Source: Lysobacterales bacterium (lineage in GTDB: Bacteria > Pseudomonadota > Gammaproteobacteria > Xanthomonadales > Rhodanobacteraceae). From it: a stretch of DNA of 62,195 bases. Location: contig JAFLDX010000002.1 of assembly GCA_017302215.1 (NCBI GenBank), positions 1-62,195 on the forward strand. Direction: 5' to 3'. The number at the start of each line of letters is the position of its first letter. Position 1 is the stretch's first letter. The notes beneath the pieces were generated by a model that was not told where the DNA came from, made no database searches, and was given only the letters and a program-made list of their open reading frames with translations. This document shows positions 47,421 through 57,312 of this stretch, one piece after another. A program made the translations under genes and the position numbers.

Positions 47421-47648
47421 ATGACCATCACGCTTGAAACCTTGCAGGCGCAGATTCTGGGTTTGCCGAAAGCCGATCGTTCACGCCTTCTCGATCAGCT
47501 CGTTGCCAGCCTCGATGTGGACTTCGAGGCAGAGTCGCACTGGGAGCAGTTGATGGACCGGCGTGACCGCGAGTTGGAGTCGGGGCTCATCGCGCCGGTC
47601 CCGCTCGAAGCCGCCTTGGCTCGCCTAAAAGGGCGGTTTCCTGGGTGA
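47421..47648 (+). CDS. Addiction-module antitoxin
   Basis: A 75-residue protein of the putative addiction-module component family (Unstab_antitox type). It begins MTITLETLQAQILGLPKADRSRLLDQLVASLD, followed by an acidic stretch ending in a short RRDRELESG helix. Such antitoxins bind and neutralise a RelE/ParE toxin and repress their own operon. The toxin start overlaps its stop by GTGA, as is standard for this arrangement. Confidence 0.85.
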   Translation: MTITLETLQAQILGLPKADRSRLLDQLVASLDVDFEAESHWEQLMDRRDRELESGLIAPVPLEAALARLKGRFPG

Positions 47649-47938
47649 CGGTCCGCCTTCATCCCGGTGCTGAAGACGATGTTGCTCGGGCTGCGGCGTT
47701 CTATGAACGTGAGGGATCGGCGGTGATCGCCGCGAGGTTCGTATCCGAGGTCGGCCGTGTCGCCTTGTTCCTCCTCGCCAATCCCGGTTCGGGGACGCCG
47801 CGACCTCGTGGCAGGAGAGCCTTCCCCACATCGGGATTTCCCTACACGATCGTCTACCGCGAGGTTTCGGACGGCATTCTTGTGTTGGCGGTAAAGCACG
47901 ATCGACTGCGCCCCAACTATGGCAGCGCCCGGCGTTGA
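47645..47938 (+). CDS. RelE/ParE-type toxin
   Basis: A 97-residue toxin of the RelE/ParE superfamily. The pattern VRLHPGAEDDVARAAAFYE, then PRPRGRRAFPTSGFPYTIVYREVSDGILVLAVKHDRLRPNY, is typical: a helical hairpin followed by the basic beta-sheet surface and a final His/Arg segment. The ParE branch (gyrase) or RelE branch (mRNA cleavage) is not resolved; the KHDRLRPNYG ending fits the type paired with Unstab_antitox. The start codon is GTG. Confidence 0.85.
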   Translation: MTVRLHPGAEDDVARAAAFYEREGSAVIAARFVSEVGRVALFLLANPGSGTPRPRGRRAFPTSGFPYTIVYREVSDGILVLAVKHDRLRPNYGSARR

Positions 47939-47947
47939 GCGCGCACT

Positions 47948-49414
47948 TCACGCCACCGGGTCATCTGTTGGCTCGGTTGTATACCGTGGCGTAACGGGCG
48001 GAGGACTGTTCCTCGCCGCCCGCACCACCGTCGCCGTGCAATTCGCCTCGGCGACGACGCGCGCCGACACGCTGCCGAGCAGGCGACGCACGCCGGTCAT
48101 GCCGCGTGCGCCCATGACGATGTGGTCGATCGCGTTGCTGCGCGCGTAGTCGATGATCGCGTCGGCGACGTCGGCCGATTCGAGCACATGGAAGGTGATC
48201 TGGTGCTCGCCGAGGCCGAGCGGCCGCGCCCAGTGGCGCAGCGCGAGCAGGCGCTTGACGTGGCGGTTGCGGCCTTCGAGGTCGATGTTGCTGTCGAGGC
48301 CGATGCGCGCGGTGCGCAGGACCGTGACGCAGGCCAGACGCGCGCCGGGCGCGGTCTGCACGAGGCGTCGCGTGACGTCGAGCAGGGCGGCGTCGAGGGC
48401 CGGATCGCCTTGCTTGAGGTCGATCGCGACGACGATCAGCGGCGGATGCGGTTCGGCCTGCGCCCGGCGCGCGCGCAGTTCCTCGGCATCAAGGCGGAAG
48501 CCGCGCAGCCAGCGTCGCGTCGTATCGATCACGCCGCCGCGTTCGCTGCGTTCGGCACGTGCGCTCAGCACGACCTGTTCCGGATGCTGCAGGTCGAAGG
48601 CGAGCTGGGCGGCGGTCGGGTAGCGGTTGTCCGGGTCGACCTCGAGGCAGCGCAGGATGATTTCCTGCAGCCAGCGCGGCATCGCCGGTTGCACCATGCG
48701 CGGCGGCACCGGATCGCGATACAGGCGCCGTTTCAATCCGCTCGTGCTGGTCGGTGCGCCGAACGGTGTCTGGCCGGTGGCGAGGTAGTACAGCGTGACG
48801 CCGAGCGCGAACAGGTCGCTGCGCGGATCGCTGCGCACGCCGAGCACCTGCTCGGGGGCCATGTACGGTGCGGTACCCATCGGCTCGTCGAACTGCTCGG
48901 CGAGCAGGTCGGGCAGGTGGGCATGATGGGCGAGGCCGAAGTCGAGCAGGACGATGCGCTCGTCGCCGGCGGCATCGGCATGCAGCAGCAGGTTGCCGGG
49001 CTTGATGTCGAGGTGGACGACATGCTGGCGATGCAGGTCGTCGAGGGCGAGCGCCGCGAGCGCGCCGAGTCCGGCGACGCGTTCGGCGGCGAGCGGTGCC
49101 TGCGCGAGCAGCGGCTCGAGCGTGGTTCCGAGAATCAGCTCCATGACCAGCCACGGCTGGTCGGCGGTTTCGCCGCTGGCGACGAAACGCGGCACGAACG
49201 GGCCGGTCAGGCCCGGCATGATCATGCGTTCGACCTCGAAGCTGACCACGCGGCTGACCGCCTCGCCGCGCCCGACGTGCGGCAGCTTGGCGAGCAGGGG
49301 GAATGTCTCTTGCGCATGCGAGACGCGCCACAGCGTGGCCATGCCGCCTTCGTGCAAGGGTTCGAGGAGGGTGTAATCGCCGATGCGCAGGCCCGCGTGC
49401 AGTTCGATCGGCAT
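47948..49414 (-). CDS. Ser/Thr protein kinase fused to a universal stress protein domain
   Basis: A 488-residue fusion. The kinase domain (about 10-285) has a glycine loop region LHEGGMATLW, a Lys in LLAKLP (K43), HLDIKPGNLLL with catalytic D136, DFG at 158 and APE at 186; it looks active. The Usp domain (about 325-465) starts LIVVAIDLKQGDP and ends with MGARGMTGVRRLLGSVS, close to the ATP-binding G-x2-G-x9-G-S of Usp but one residue shorter. No membrane span is present. It follows the metallophosphoesterase gene by 3 bases, a possible kinase-phosphatase pair. Substrates are unknown. Confidence 0.88.
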   Translation of the reverse strand: MPIELHAGLRIGDYTLLEPLHEGGMATLWRVSHAQETFPLLAKLPHVGRGEAVSRVVSFEVERMIMPGLTGPFVPRFVASGETADQPWLVMELILGTTLEPLLAQAPLAAERVAGLGALAALALDDLHRQHVVHLDIKPGNLLLHADAAGDERIVLLDFGLAHHAHLPDLLAEQFDEPMGTAPYMAPEQVLGVRSDPRSDLFALGVTLYYLATGQTPFGAPTSTSGLKRRLYRDPVPPRMVQPAMPRWLQEIILRCLEVDPDNRYPTAAQLAFDLQHPEQVVLSARAERSERGGVIDTTRRWLRGFRLDAEELRARRAQAEPHPPLIVVAIDLKQGDPALDAALLDVTRRLVQTAPGARLACVTVLRTARIGLDSNIDLEGRNRHVKRLLALRHWARPLGLGEHQITFHVLESADVADAIIDYARSNAIDHIVMGARGMTGVRRLLGSVSARVVAEANCTATVVRAARNSPPPVTPRYTTEPTDDPVA

Positions 49415-49417
49415 TGC

Positions 49418-50158
49418 TCAGGCCCCTTCGCCGAGACGCGCGGCAAATGCTTCCGGAAGCCCTGCCGCGCGGATCTTCGCGGCCGCGCGTTCGTGATCGT
49501 AGGGGACGCGCAGGAAGGTCAGCTGCGATGTCGTGCCGTCGAACCACGCGCAGGCCGCGGCCGGGTTGTGGTCGCGCGGTTGCCCGCACGAGCCCGGAAT
49601 CGCGAGCCACTGGCGCGCACCGGAAAGCGGGATCGGCACGCCGGGCTTCGGCGCGAAATACCCGGAGCCGCCGGGACGTGCGTGGTAGAGCGCCGGTTCG
49701 TGGACATGGCCGCAGAAGGTCAGGCGCGCGTCGGTGGCGGCGAGGCTGCGCGCCGCGGCGAGCGGATTGCGCACGTAGGCCCATTCGGCCGGCGCCCACG
49801 CATTGGCGTGCACGTAGAGCCGTTCCTCGTCGGTCACGCTCAACGGCAGGGCGGCGAGGAAGTCGAGCTGGTCGCGGTCGAGCTGCGTACGCGTCCACGC
49901 GATCGCCGCATCGGCTTGTTCGTGCATCGCGCCGCCCGTGCCGGTCGCGGTCGCTGCGTCGTGGTTGCCGACGACCGCGAGCGCGCCGCGGGAAACCTGC
50001 TCGCGTACGAACTCGACCACCCAGGCCGGATCGGCGCCGTAGCCGACGAGGTCGCCGAGGAACACGTGGCGCGTGCAACCGGCGTCATGCAGTGCTTCCA
50101 GACAGGCCTCGACGGCCTCTCGGTTCGCGTGCAGGTCGGCGAGCAGGCCAATGCGCAT
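49418..50158 (-). CDS. Calcineurin-like metallophosphoesterase
   Basis: A 246-residue metallophosphoesterase. The bimetal motifs are complete: LLADLHANREA (D-x-H), VFLGDLVGYGADP (GD-x2), VVGNHD and TFCGHVHEPAL. It resembles the YfcE/PrpE-like bacterial group, acting on phosphoesters, nucleotides or phosphoproteins. ATG 50158 places the first metal motif at the N terminus as usual; the longer frame to 50257 adds non-conserved sequence. It lies immediately upstream of the kinase-Usp gene, same strand. Confidence 0.88.
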   Translation of the reverse strand: MRIGLLADLHANREAVEACLEALHDAGCTRHVFLGDLVGYGADPAWVVEFVREQVSRGALAVVGNHDAATATGTGGAMHEQADAAIAWTRTQLDRDQLDFLAALPLSVTDEERLYVHANAWAPAEWAYVRNPLAAARSLAATDARLTFCGHVHEPALYHARPGGSGYFAPKPGVPIPLSGARQWLAIPGSCGQPRDHNPAAACAWFDGTTSQLTFLRVPYDHERAAAKIRAAGLPEAFAARLGEGA

Positions 50159-50272
50159 CGGCGTCTGGGTGTCCTCGGACCGCACCGCGTGCGGCCTGGC
50201 GATGCAGCGAAGTCTCCGCCGAATCGTTGGGTGCGGGAAGGCGGCGCGTTCGCGCACCGCCTCCCGGTTCGC

Positions 50273-51469
<1,197 letters not shown>

Positions 51470-51548
51470 GGGTTTGCTCCGGCGCGCGCGACAACGGCGC
51501 TGCGCGTGATGAAAGGGGAGGGGGTACGAAGGGCCTGGCTGCGCACGG

Positions 51549-53918
51549 TCAGTTCCTCAGCGGCTTGCCGGTCGCGAGCGTGTGGGCGATGCGCTCCTGC
51601 GTCTTCTGCATCTGCGCGAGTTCGACGAAGTGCCGGCGTTCGAGGTCGAGCAGCCATTGTTCGTCGACCAGCGAACCGCGCTCGACGCCGCCGCCGGACA
51701 GCGTGTCGGCGATGCGGCTGGCGATCTCGAAATCGTGCGGCGAGATGAAGCGGCCTTCGAGCATGTTGACGAGCATCATCTTGAGCGTCGCCGTGCCGAC
51801 ATCGCCGGCGACGGTGATCTCGCGCGCCGGCAGCGGCGGACGCCAGCCCGATTCGGCCAGCGAATCGGCGACCTTGCTCGCCACATGCAGCAGCTCGTAG
51901 CCGTTGAACACGACCACGTCGTCCGGGCGCAGCAGGCCAAGCTGCTTCGCTTCGAGCGCGCTGCCCGAGACCTTGGCCATGGCGACCGTCTCGAACACCT
52001 TCTTGATGCCGTCGAAGGCGTCGCCGACCGCATTGCGCGAGGCGCGCAGGGCGAGTTCCTTGAGGCCGCCACCGGCCGGCAGCAGGCCGACGCCGGCCTC
52101 GACGAGGCCGATGTAGCTCTCGAGCGCGGCCACCGTGCGCGCGGCATGCATCTGGAATTCGCAGCCGCCGCCGAAGGCCATGCCGCGCACCGCGGCGACG
52201 ACCGGCACGAGCGCGTACTTGATGCGTTGGCTGGTCGCCTGGAAGTTGCGCACCATGGCCTCGAACGCGTCGATCTTTCCGGCCTGGACGAGGCCGAGCG
52301 CGCCCTTGAGGTCGGCACCGGCCGAGAACGGCTCGCCGGTCTGCCAGATCACCAGACCCTTGAAGGTCCGTTCGGCCTCGTCGATCGCGCGCTGCAGGCC
52401 GTCGAGCACGGCGTCGTTGACCGTGTTCATCTTGGTCTTGAACGAGACGATGCCGATGTCGCCGCCGAGCGACCACAGGCGCACGCCGTCGTTTTCCCAG
52501 GCCGTCGCGCCCGTGTCGAAGCGCTCGCCGAGCAGCGGGTCCGGGAACGGCTGGCGCGCGTATACGGGTGCATTCGAGCGCGGCAGGTTGCGGCCGGCGG
52601 CGGGCGAGTACGACCCGTCGGCGCCGTGGACGCCGTCGCGGCCATCACTGACCCAGGCCGGCAACGGCGCGTCGCTCATGGCCTTGCCGGCCGCGATGTC
52701 CTCGGCGATCCACTGCGCGACTTGCTTCCACCCGGCGGCCTGCCAGGTCTCGAACGGACCGAGCTTCCAGCCGTAGCCCCAGCGGATCGCGAAGTCGACA
52801 TGGCGTGCGGTCTCGGCGATGTCGGCGAGGTGGTAGGCCGTGTAGTGGAACAGGTCGCGGAACATCGCCCACAGGAACTGCGCCTGCGGGTCGGACGAGG
52901 CGCGCAGCGCGGCGAACTTCTCGGCGGGGTTCTTGATGGCGAGGATCTTCGCGACCTCGTCGCTCGCGCCTTCGCTGGCCGGGCGGTAGTCGCGCCTGGC
53001 CAGGTCGAGGACGTGAATGTCCTTGCCGACCTTGCGGAAGAAACCGGCGCCGGTCTTCTGGCCGAGTGCGCCCTGGTCGATCAGGGCCTGCAGCCAGGCC
53101 GGGGCGTTGAAGTAACGATGCCAGGGATCGTCGGGCAGGGTGTCGCGCATGGTCTTGATGACGTGCGCCATCGTGTCGAGGCCGACCACGTCCGAGGTGC
53201 GGTAGGTGGCGCTCTTCGGACGACCGATCGCGGGGCCGGTGATCGCGTCGACCGCATCGAAGCCGAGCTTGAACTGCTCGGTGTGATGCATGGTGGCGAG
53301 GATCGAGAACACGCCGATGCGGTTGCCGATGAAGTTCGGCGTGTCCTTCGCATGCACGACGCCCTTGCCGAGCGTGGTGGTCAGGAAGGTTTCGAGGCCG
53401 GCAAGCAGGGCCGGGTCGGTCTCCCGGTCCGGGATCAGCTCGACGAGGTGCATGTAGCGCGGCGGATTGAAGAAGTGGATGCCGCTGAAGCGCGGGCGCA
53501 GGGCGGCCGGCAGGGCTTCCGCCAGGGCATTGATCGAAAGCCCCGAGGTGTTGCTCGCAATGAAAGCAGAATCAGATACATGCGGCGCAATCTTCTTGTA
53601 GAGATCGAGCTTCCAGTCGAGGCGTTCCGCGATCGCCTCGATAATCAGGTCGCAGCCCTTCAGCAGGTCGAGGTGCTCGTCGTAGTTGGCCGGGATGATC
53701 GCCGCGGCGCGCGTCGGGTCGGCCAGCGGCGCCGGCGACAGCTTGGCCAGGTTGGCGATCGCCTTCGTCACGATGCCGTTCTTCGGCCCCTCCTTGGCGG
53801 CGAGGTCGAACAGGACGGTTTCGACATCGGCATTGGTCAGGTGCGCGGCGATCTGCGCGCCCATGACGCCGGCGCCGAGCACGGCGGCCCTGCGGATGCG
53901 GAGGGGGCTGGGGGTCAT
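51549..53918 (-). CDS. Fused 3-hydroxyacyl-CoA dehydrogenase / enoyl-CoA hydratase
   Basis: A 789-residue bifunctional beta-oxidation enzyme. The dehydrogenase half comes first, with NAD-binding VLGAGVMGAQIAAHL near residue 13, ASNTSGLSI and SGIHFFNPPRYMHLVEL with the catalytic His. The hydratase/isomerase half follows (about 485-700), with the oxyanion region SAGADLKGALG and GMAFGGGCEFQMHA. This order is the reverse of E. coli FadB and resembles Bacillus FadN. Conserved Glu positions for hydration seem displaced (ESYIGLVEAGVGLLPAGGG retains one). It forms an operon with fadA. Confidence 0.9.
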   Translation of the reverse strand: MTPSPLRIRRAAVLGAGVMGAQIAAHLTNADVETVLFDLAAKEGPKNGIVTKAIANLAKLSPAPLADPTRAAAIIPANYDEHLDLLKGCDLIIEAIAERLDWKLDLYKKIAPHVSDSAFIASNTSGLSINALAEALPAALRPRFSGIHFFNPPRYMHLVELIPDRETDPALLAGLETFLTTTLGKGVVHAKDTPNFIGNRIGVFSILATMHHTEQFKLGFDAVDAITGPAIGRPKSATYRTSDVVGLDTMAHVIKTMRDTLPDDPWHRYFNAPAWLQALIDQGALGQKTGAGFFRKVGKDIHVLDLARRDYRPASEGASDEVAKILAIKNPAEKFAALRASSDPQAQFLWAMFRDLFHYTAYHLADIAETARHVDFAIRWGYGWKLGPFETWQAAGWKQVAQWIAEDIAAGKAMSDAPLPAWVSDGRDGVHGADGSYSPAAGRNLPRSNAPVYARQPFPDPLLGERFDTGATAWENDGVRLWSLGGDIGIVSFKTKMNTVNDAVLDGLQRAIDEAERTFKGLVIWQTGEPFSAGADLKGALGLVQAGKIDAFEAMVRNFQATSQRIKYALVPVVAAVRGMAFGGGCEFQMHAARTVAALESYIGLVEAGVGLLPAGGGLKELALRASRNAVGDAFDGIKKVFETVAMAKVSGSALEAKQLGLLRPDDVVVFNGYELLHVASKVADSLAESGWRPPLPAREITVAGDVGTATLKMMLVNMLEGRFISPHDFEIASRIADTLSGGGVERGSLVDEQWLLDLERRHFVELAQMQKTQERIAHTLATGKPLRN

Positions 53919-53930
53919 CGGGAGCTCCGT

Positions 53931-53951
53931 GGGTGGGGGCTGGGGGTTGGG
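53931..53951 (+). other. G-quadruplex-type motif in the fad leader
   Basis: Four G-runs of 3, 5, 5 and 3 bases are separated by loops of 1, 2 and 2 bases, a strong quadruplex signature. They lie on the + strand, the template strand for the hydratase/dehydrogenase gene, 13-33 bases upstream of its start codon. More G-runs follow up to about 53990. Confidence 0.6.
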
Positions 53952-54109
53952 ACCTGGAGGCGAGGGGTTGGAGGCGAGGTGCGAGGGCGCGAGGACCGGG
54001 CATCATCGCGAACGGGAATGTCGTACGGCGCGATTCGCGCAAGTGCATTTGCAGGCTCGTTCCGGTGTTCGGGTATCGAGCGCTCGCCGCTCGCCCCTTA
54101 CCGCTCCCT

Positions 54110-54727
54110 TCATGCTCTCAATCCGGCTGCGGCGAAGCGGATGAGGTGCTCGGCGGCGCGCTCGCGATGAACCTTGTCGGACAGGCTGGCGCGGCGCTTG
54201 ATCACGCCGAAGTCGGCCATCGCGTAGGTGAGGGCGCCGGCGATGATGTCGATGCGCCAGTACAGCTCTTCCTTGTCGAGATGGGGCAGGCGTGCGCCGA
54301 ACGCCGCGGCGAACTCCTTGAGCACGTGGCCGTAGTTCTCGGAAAGGAACTTGCGCAGGCGTTCGTTGTGCTCGGCGTAGGCGCGGGCCAGCACGCGCAC
54401 GAAGGTCGCGCCGCCGGAGGTGTCGAGCGACAGCAGCAGGGCCGGATGGATGAAGGCCGCGAGGATGTCCTCGAGGCTGGTCTCGGGCTGGGCCAGCACG
54501 CGCGCCAGCGCATCGAGCCGCTGCGCGCTGAGCTCGTCGAGGCGGCGGCGGAACACCTCGTTGACGAGGTTGTCCTTCGAGCCGAAGTGGTAGTTGACGG
54601 CGGCGAGGTTGACCTTGGCGACCGAGGTCAGTTCGCGCAGCGAGGCGCCGGCGAATCCGTTGCGCGCGAACAGCTCCTCGGCGGCGCCGAGGATGCGCTC
54701 CTTGGTCGAGAAATGGGGGGATTCCAA
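54110..54727 (-). CDS. TetR-family regulator, PsrA-like
   Basis: A 205-residue TetR repressor resembling PsrA of Pseudomonas, which represses fad genes and is released by long-chain fatty acids or acyl-CoA. The helix-turn-helix (about 10-55) is ERILGAAEELFARNGFAGASLRELTSVAKVNLAAVNYHFGSKDNLV. The C-terminal domain has the PsrA-like LARAYAEHNERLRKFLSENYGHVLKEF and YWRIDIIAGALTYAM. The start codon is TTG 54727; no better codon precedes the domain. A perfect PsrA-type palindrome lies 34 bases upstream, so autorepression is likely. It is upstream of the fad operon on the same strand. Confidence 0.85.
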   Translation of the reverse strand: MESPHFSTKERILGAAEELFARNGFAGASLRELTSVAKVNLAAVNYHFGSKDNLVNEVFRRRLDELSAQRLDALARVLAQPETSLEDILAAFIHPALLLSLDTSGGATFVRVLARAYAEHNERLRKFLSENYGHVLKEFAAAFGARLPHLDKEELYWRIDIIAGALTYAMADFGVIKRRASLSDKVHRERAAEHLIRFAAAGLRA

Positions 54728-54760
54728 GCGTCGTTACCTGCGTCGTGAGGGGCGATCGAC

Positions 54761-54774
54761 CAAACGATCGTTTG
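54761..54774. promoter_or_regulatory. PsrA-type operator (CAAACGATCGTTTG)
   Basis: A perfect 14-base palindrome CAAAC-GATC-GTTTG matching the published PsrA site pattern (G/C)AAAC-N2-4-GTTT(G/C). It stands in the regulator-ndk intergenic region, 34 bases before the regulator's start codon. The same site was not seen upstream of the fad operon at 53919-54109. Confidence 0.75.
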
Positions 54775-54860
54775 AATCATACGCGCCGCCGTGACCGTCG
54801 GCAAACCGCAAATGCGAACAAAAACGCAGTCTTGGGGTGCAATCGCGCACGGAAACGATC

Positions 54861-54866
54861 TAGAAT
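54861..54866 (+). promoter_or_regulatory. Putative -10 box (TAGAAT) of ndk
   Basis: TAGAAT is close to the TATAAT consensus and lies 98 bases before the ndk ATG. The best -35 candidate at 17-base spacing, GTGCAA (54838-54843), is weak. Confidence 0.4.
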
Positions 54867-54964
54867 GCGCGGCGGTTTTGTCCGCTAACTGCCCGGATTG
54901 ACGCGGATTTGCCTTGCGAATCCCCCGGGCGTCCGTATCCCTCGACCTGCAAGGTTCCTGAACA

Positions 54965-55390
54965 ATGGCGCTCGAGCGCACCCTTTCCATCATCAAGCCC
55001 GACGCGGTCAAGAAGAACGTCATCGGCGAAATCTATTCCCGCTTCGAGAAGGGCGGCCTGAAGATCATCGCGGCGCGCATGAAGCAGCTCTCGCGCGCCG
55101 AGGCCGAGGGCTTCTACGCCGTGCACCGCGAGCGTCCGTTCTTCAACGCGCTCGTCGAGTTCATGATCTCCGGACCGGTCATGATCCAGGCCCTCGAAGG
55201 CGAGAACGCGATCGCGAAGAACCGCGAGCTGATGGGTGCGACCGACCCGAAGAAGGCCGAGAAGGGCACGATCCGCGCCGACTTCGCCGATTCGATCGAC
55301 GCCAACGCAGTTCACGGTTCCGATGCACCGGAAACCGCACAGTCGGAAATCGCTTACTTCTTCGCGGCCTCCGAGATCGCAGCACGCTGA
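54965..55390 (+). CDS. ndk: Nucleoside diphosphate kinase
   Basis: Ndk balances nucleoside triphosphate pools by ping-pong phosphate transfer. The 141-residue protein starts [27 protein letters not shown], with NTP-binding [17 protein letters not shown]-like sequence. The phosphohistidine is in [19 protein letters not shown]. All catalytic residues are intact and the length is standard. It heads the block running through rlmN to der. Confidence 0.97.
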   Translation: MALERTLSIIKPDAVKKNVIGEIYSRFEKGGLKIIAARMKQLSRAEAEGFYAVHRERPFFNALVEFMISGPVMIQALEGENAIAKNRELMGATDPKKAEKGTIRADFADSIDANAVHGSDAPETAQSEIAYFFAASEIAAR

Positions 55391-55400
55391 GCATGACCCG

Positions 55401-56513
55401 GTGACGGCAGAAAAGACCAATCTGTTCGGCCTCGACCGCAACGGCCTGCGCGATTTCTTCGCGCAGGCCGGCGAAAAGCCGTATCGCGCCGATCAGGTCA
55501 TGAAGTGGATGTACCACCGCCACGTCACCGGGTTCGCCGCGATGACCGACGTCGGCAAGGCCCTGCGCACGAAGCTCGAGGGGATCGCCGAGATCGTTCC
55601 GCCGAACGTGCTGTTCGAAAAGCAGTCCAGCGACGGCACGCACAAGTGGCTGCTCGGCATGGACGCCGGCAACGCGATCGAGGCCGTGTTCATCCCGGAG
55701 AGCACGCGCGGCACGCTGTGCGTGTCCTCCCAGGTCGGCTGCGGCCTCAACTGCCAGTTCTGTTCGACCGCCACGCAGGGCTTCAACCGCAATCTGTCGA
55801 CCGCCGAGATCATCGGCCAGGTCTGGGTCGCCGCACGCCACCTCGGCAACGTGCCGCACCACCAGCGCAAGCTCACCAATGTCGTGATGATGGGCATGGG
55901 CGAGCCGCTGCTCAACTTCGACAACGTCGTGCGCGCGATGAGCATCATGCGCGACGACCTCGGCTTCGGCCTCGCCAACAAGCGCGTCACGCTGTCGACC
56001 GCCGGCCTCGTGCCGATGATCGACCGCCTGTCGGACGAGAGCGACGTGTCGCTCGCCGTTTCGCTGCACGCGCCGAACGACGCGCTGCGCACGGAACTCG
56101 TCCCGCTCAACCGGAAGTACCCGATCGCCGAGCTGCTCGAAGCCTGTGCTCGCTACGCCGCGCGCCGCCCGCGCACGACGATCACGTTCGAATACACCAT
56201 GATGAAGGGCGTCAACGACACGCCGGAACTCGCGCGCCAGCTGGTCAAGCTCATGCGCAGGCTGCCGGCCAAGGTCAACCTGATCCCGTTCAATCCGTTC
56301 GCCGGCACGCGCTTCGAGCGCTCGGACGAAAGCGCGATCCGCGCGTTCCAGAAGATCCTGCTCGATGCCGGCGTGTTGACCATGGTGCGGCGCACGCGCG
56401 GCGACGACATCGACGCGGCGTGCGGCCAGCTCAAGGGCCAGGTGCTCGATCGCACGCGTCGCCAGGCCGAGTTCCAGCGCAAGCTCGCCCAGGGGGTGGC
56501 CGATGCGGCCTGA
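55401..56513 (+). CDS. rlmN: Dual-specificity rRNA/tRNA methyltransferase RlmN
   Basis: RlmN is a radical-SAM enzyme methylating C2 of A2503 in 23S rRNA and of A37 in some tRNAs. The 370-residue protein carries the cluster motif [11 protein letters not shown], the GMGEPLLN segment, [10 protein letters not shown] and a C-terminal [16 protein letters not shown] containing the second catalytic Cys; the methyl-carrying Cys pair appears complete. GTG 55401 is chosen because no in-frame ATG fits; it is 10 bases after the ndk stop. It overlaps pilW by 11 bases. Confidence 0.95.
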   Translation: MTAEKTNLFGLDRNGLRDFFAQAGEKPYRADQVMKWMYHRHVTGFAAMTDVGKALRTKLEGIAEIVPPNVLFEKQSSDGTHKWLLGMDAGNAIEAVFIPESTRGTLCVSSQVGCGLNCQFCSTATQGFNRNLSTAEIIGQVWVAARHLGNVPHHQRKLTNVVMMGMGEPLLNFDNVVRAMSIMRDDLGFGLANKRVTLSTAGLVPMIDRLSDESDVSLAVSLHAPNDALRTELVPLNRKYPIAELLEACARYAARRPRTTITFEYTMMKGVNDTPELARQLVKLMRRLPAKVNLIPFNPFAGTRFERSDESAIRAFQKILLDAGVLTMVRRTRGDDIDAACGQLKGQVLDRTRRQAEFQRKLAQGVADAA

Positions 56514-57312
56514 GCGCATCCTGGCAGCCGTGTTCGCCGCGGCCTGCATGCTCGGGCTGGCGGCCTGCGCCACGACCGGCGGCACGTCGGCTACCTCTTC
56601 CTCCGCGCGCGCCAAGCCGGCCGGCGATCCCGAGAATCCGAAGACCAAGATCGCCAAGGACAACACCGCGCTCGGCCTCGGCTACATGCAGCAGGGCAAG
56701 CTCGAGGTGGCGCTCGAGAAGCTGCAGAAGGCGCTCGCCGCCGACCCGCGTCACGCCGATGCGCACACCGTGATCGCGGTGCTGTTCGAGCGCATCGGCG
56801 ACAACGTCCATGCCGAGGAGCACTACCGGCGCGCCGCCCAGTTGCGGCCCAAGTCCGGCAACGAGAACAACAACCTCGGCTGGTTCCTGTGCAACAAGCT
56901 CGCTCGCTATGACGAGGCCGCCACGCACTTCGAGATCGCGGTCGCCGACCCGTTCTACCAGACCCCGGCCGTCGCGCTCGCCAATGCCGGCACCTGCGCC
57001 TTGAAAGGTGGCCGACTCGACGCCGCGGAGCGCGACCTGCGCCTTGCCCTCGAGCGCGGCCCCGACAACGCCGAGGCCCTCGTGCAGATGGCCGACCTGC
57101 TCTACCGCAAGAACGAGTTCTTCAAGGCACGCGCCTTCATCCAGCGCTACGAGGCGATCGGCCAGCCGACCGCGCAGTCGCTGCTGCTCGGGCGCAACAT
57201 CGAGCTGCGGCTCGGCAACGGAACAGCCGCAGTCGACTACACGCGGCGCCTGCGCGAGCGGTTTCCCGATTCCGAGCAGGCACGCTCGCTCAACGTCCCG
57301 GTGTCGCCGTGA
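56503..57312 (+). CDS. pilW: Type IV pilus biogenesis lipoprotein PilW/PilF
   Basis: An outer-membrane lipoprotein that pilots the PilQ secretin in type IV pilus assembly. The 269-residue protein has a signal peptide ending LGLAACATT (Cys24 lipidation). It then has tandem TPR repeats from about residue 60 ([67 protein letters not shown]). The position between rlmN and rodZ is conserved in gammaproteobacteria. Confidence 0.93.
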   Translation: MRPERILAAVFAAACMLGLAACATTGGTSATSSSARAKPAGDPENPKTKIAKDNTALGLGYMQQGKLEVALEKLQKALAADPRHADAHTVIAVLFERIGDNVHAEEHYRRAAQLRPKSGNENNNLGWFLCNKLARYDEAATHFEIAVADPFYQTPAVALANAGTCALKGGRLDAAERDLRLALERGPDNAEALVQMADLLYRKNEFFKARAFIQRYEAIGQPTAQSLLLGRNIELRLGNGTAAVDYTRRLRERFPDSEQARSLNVPVSP

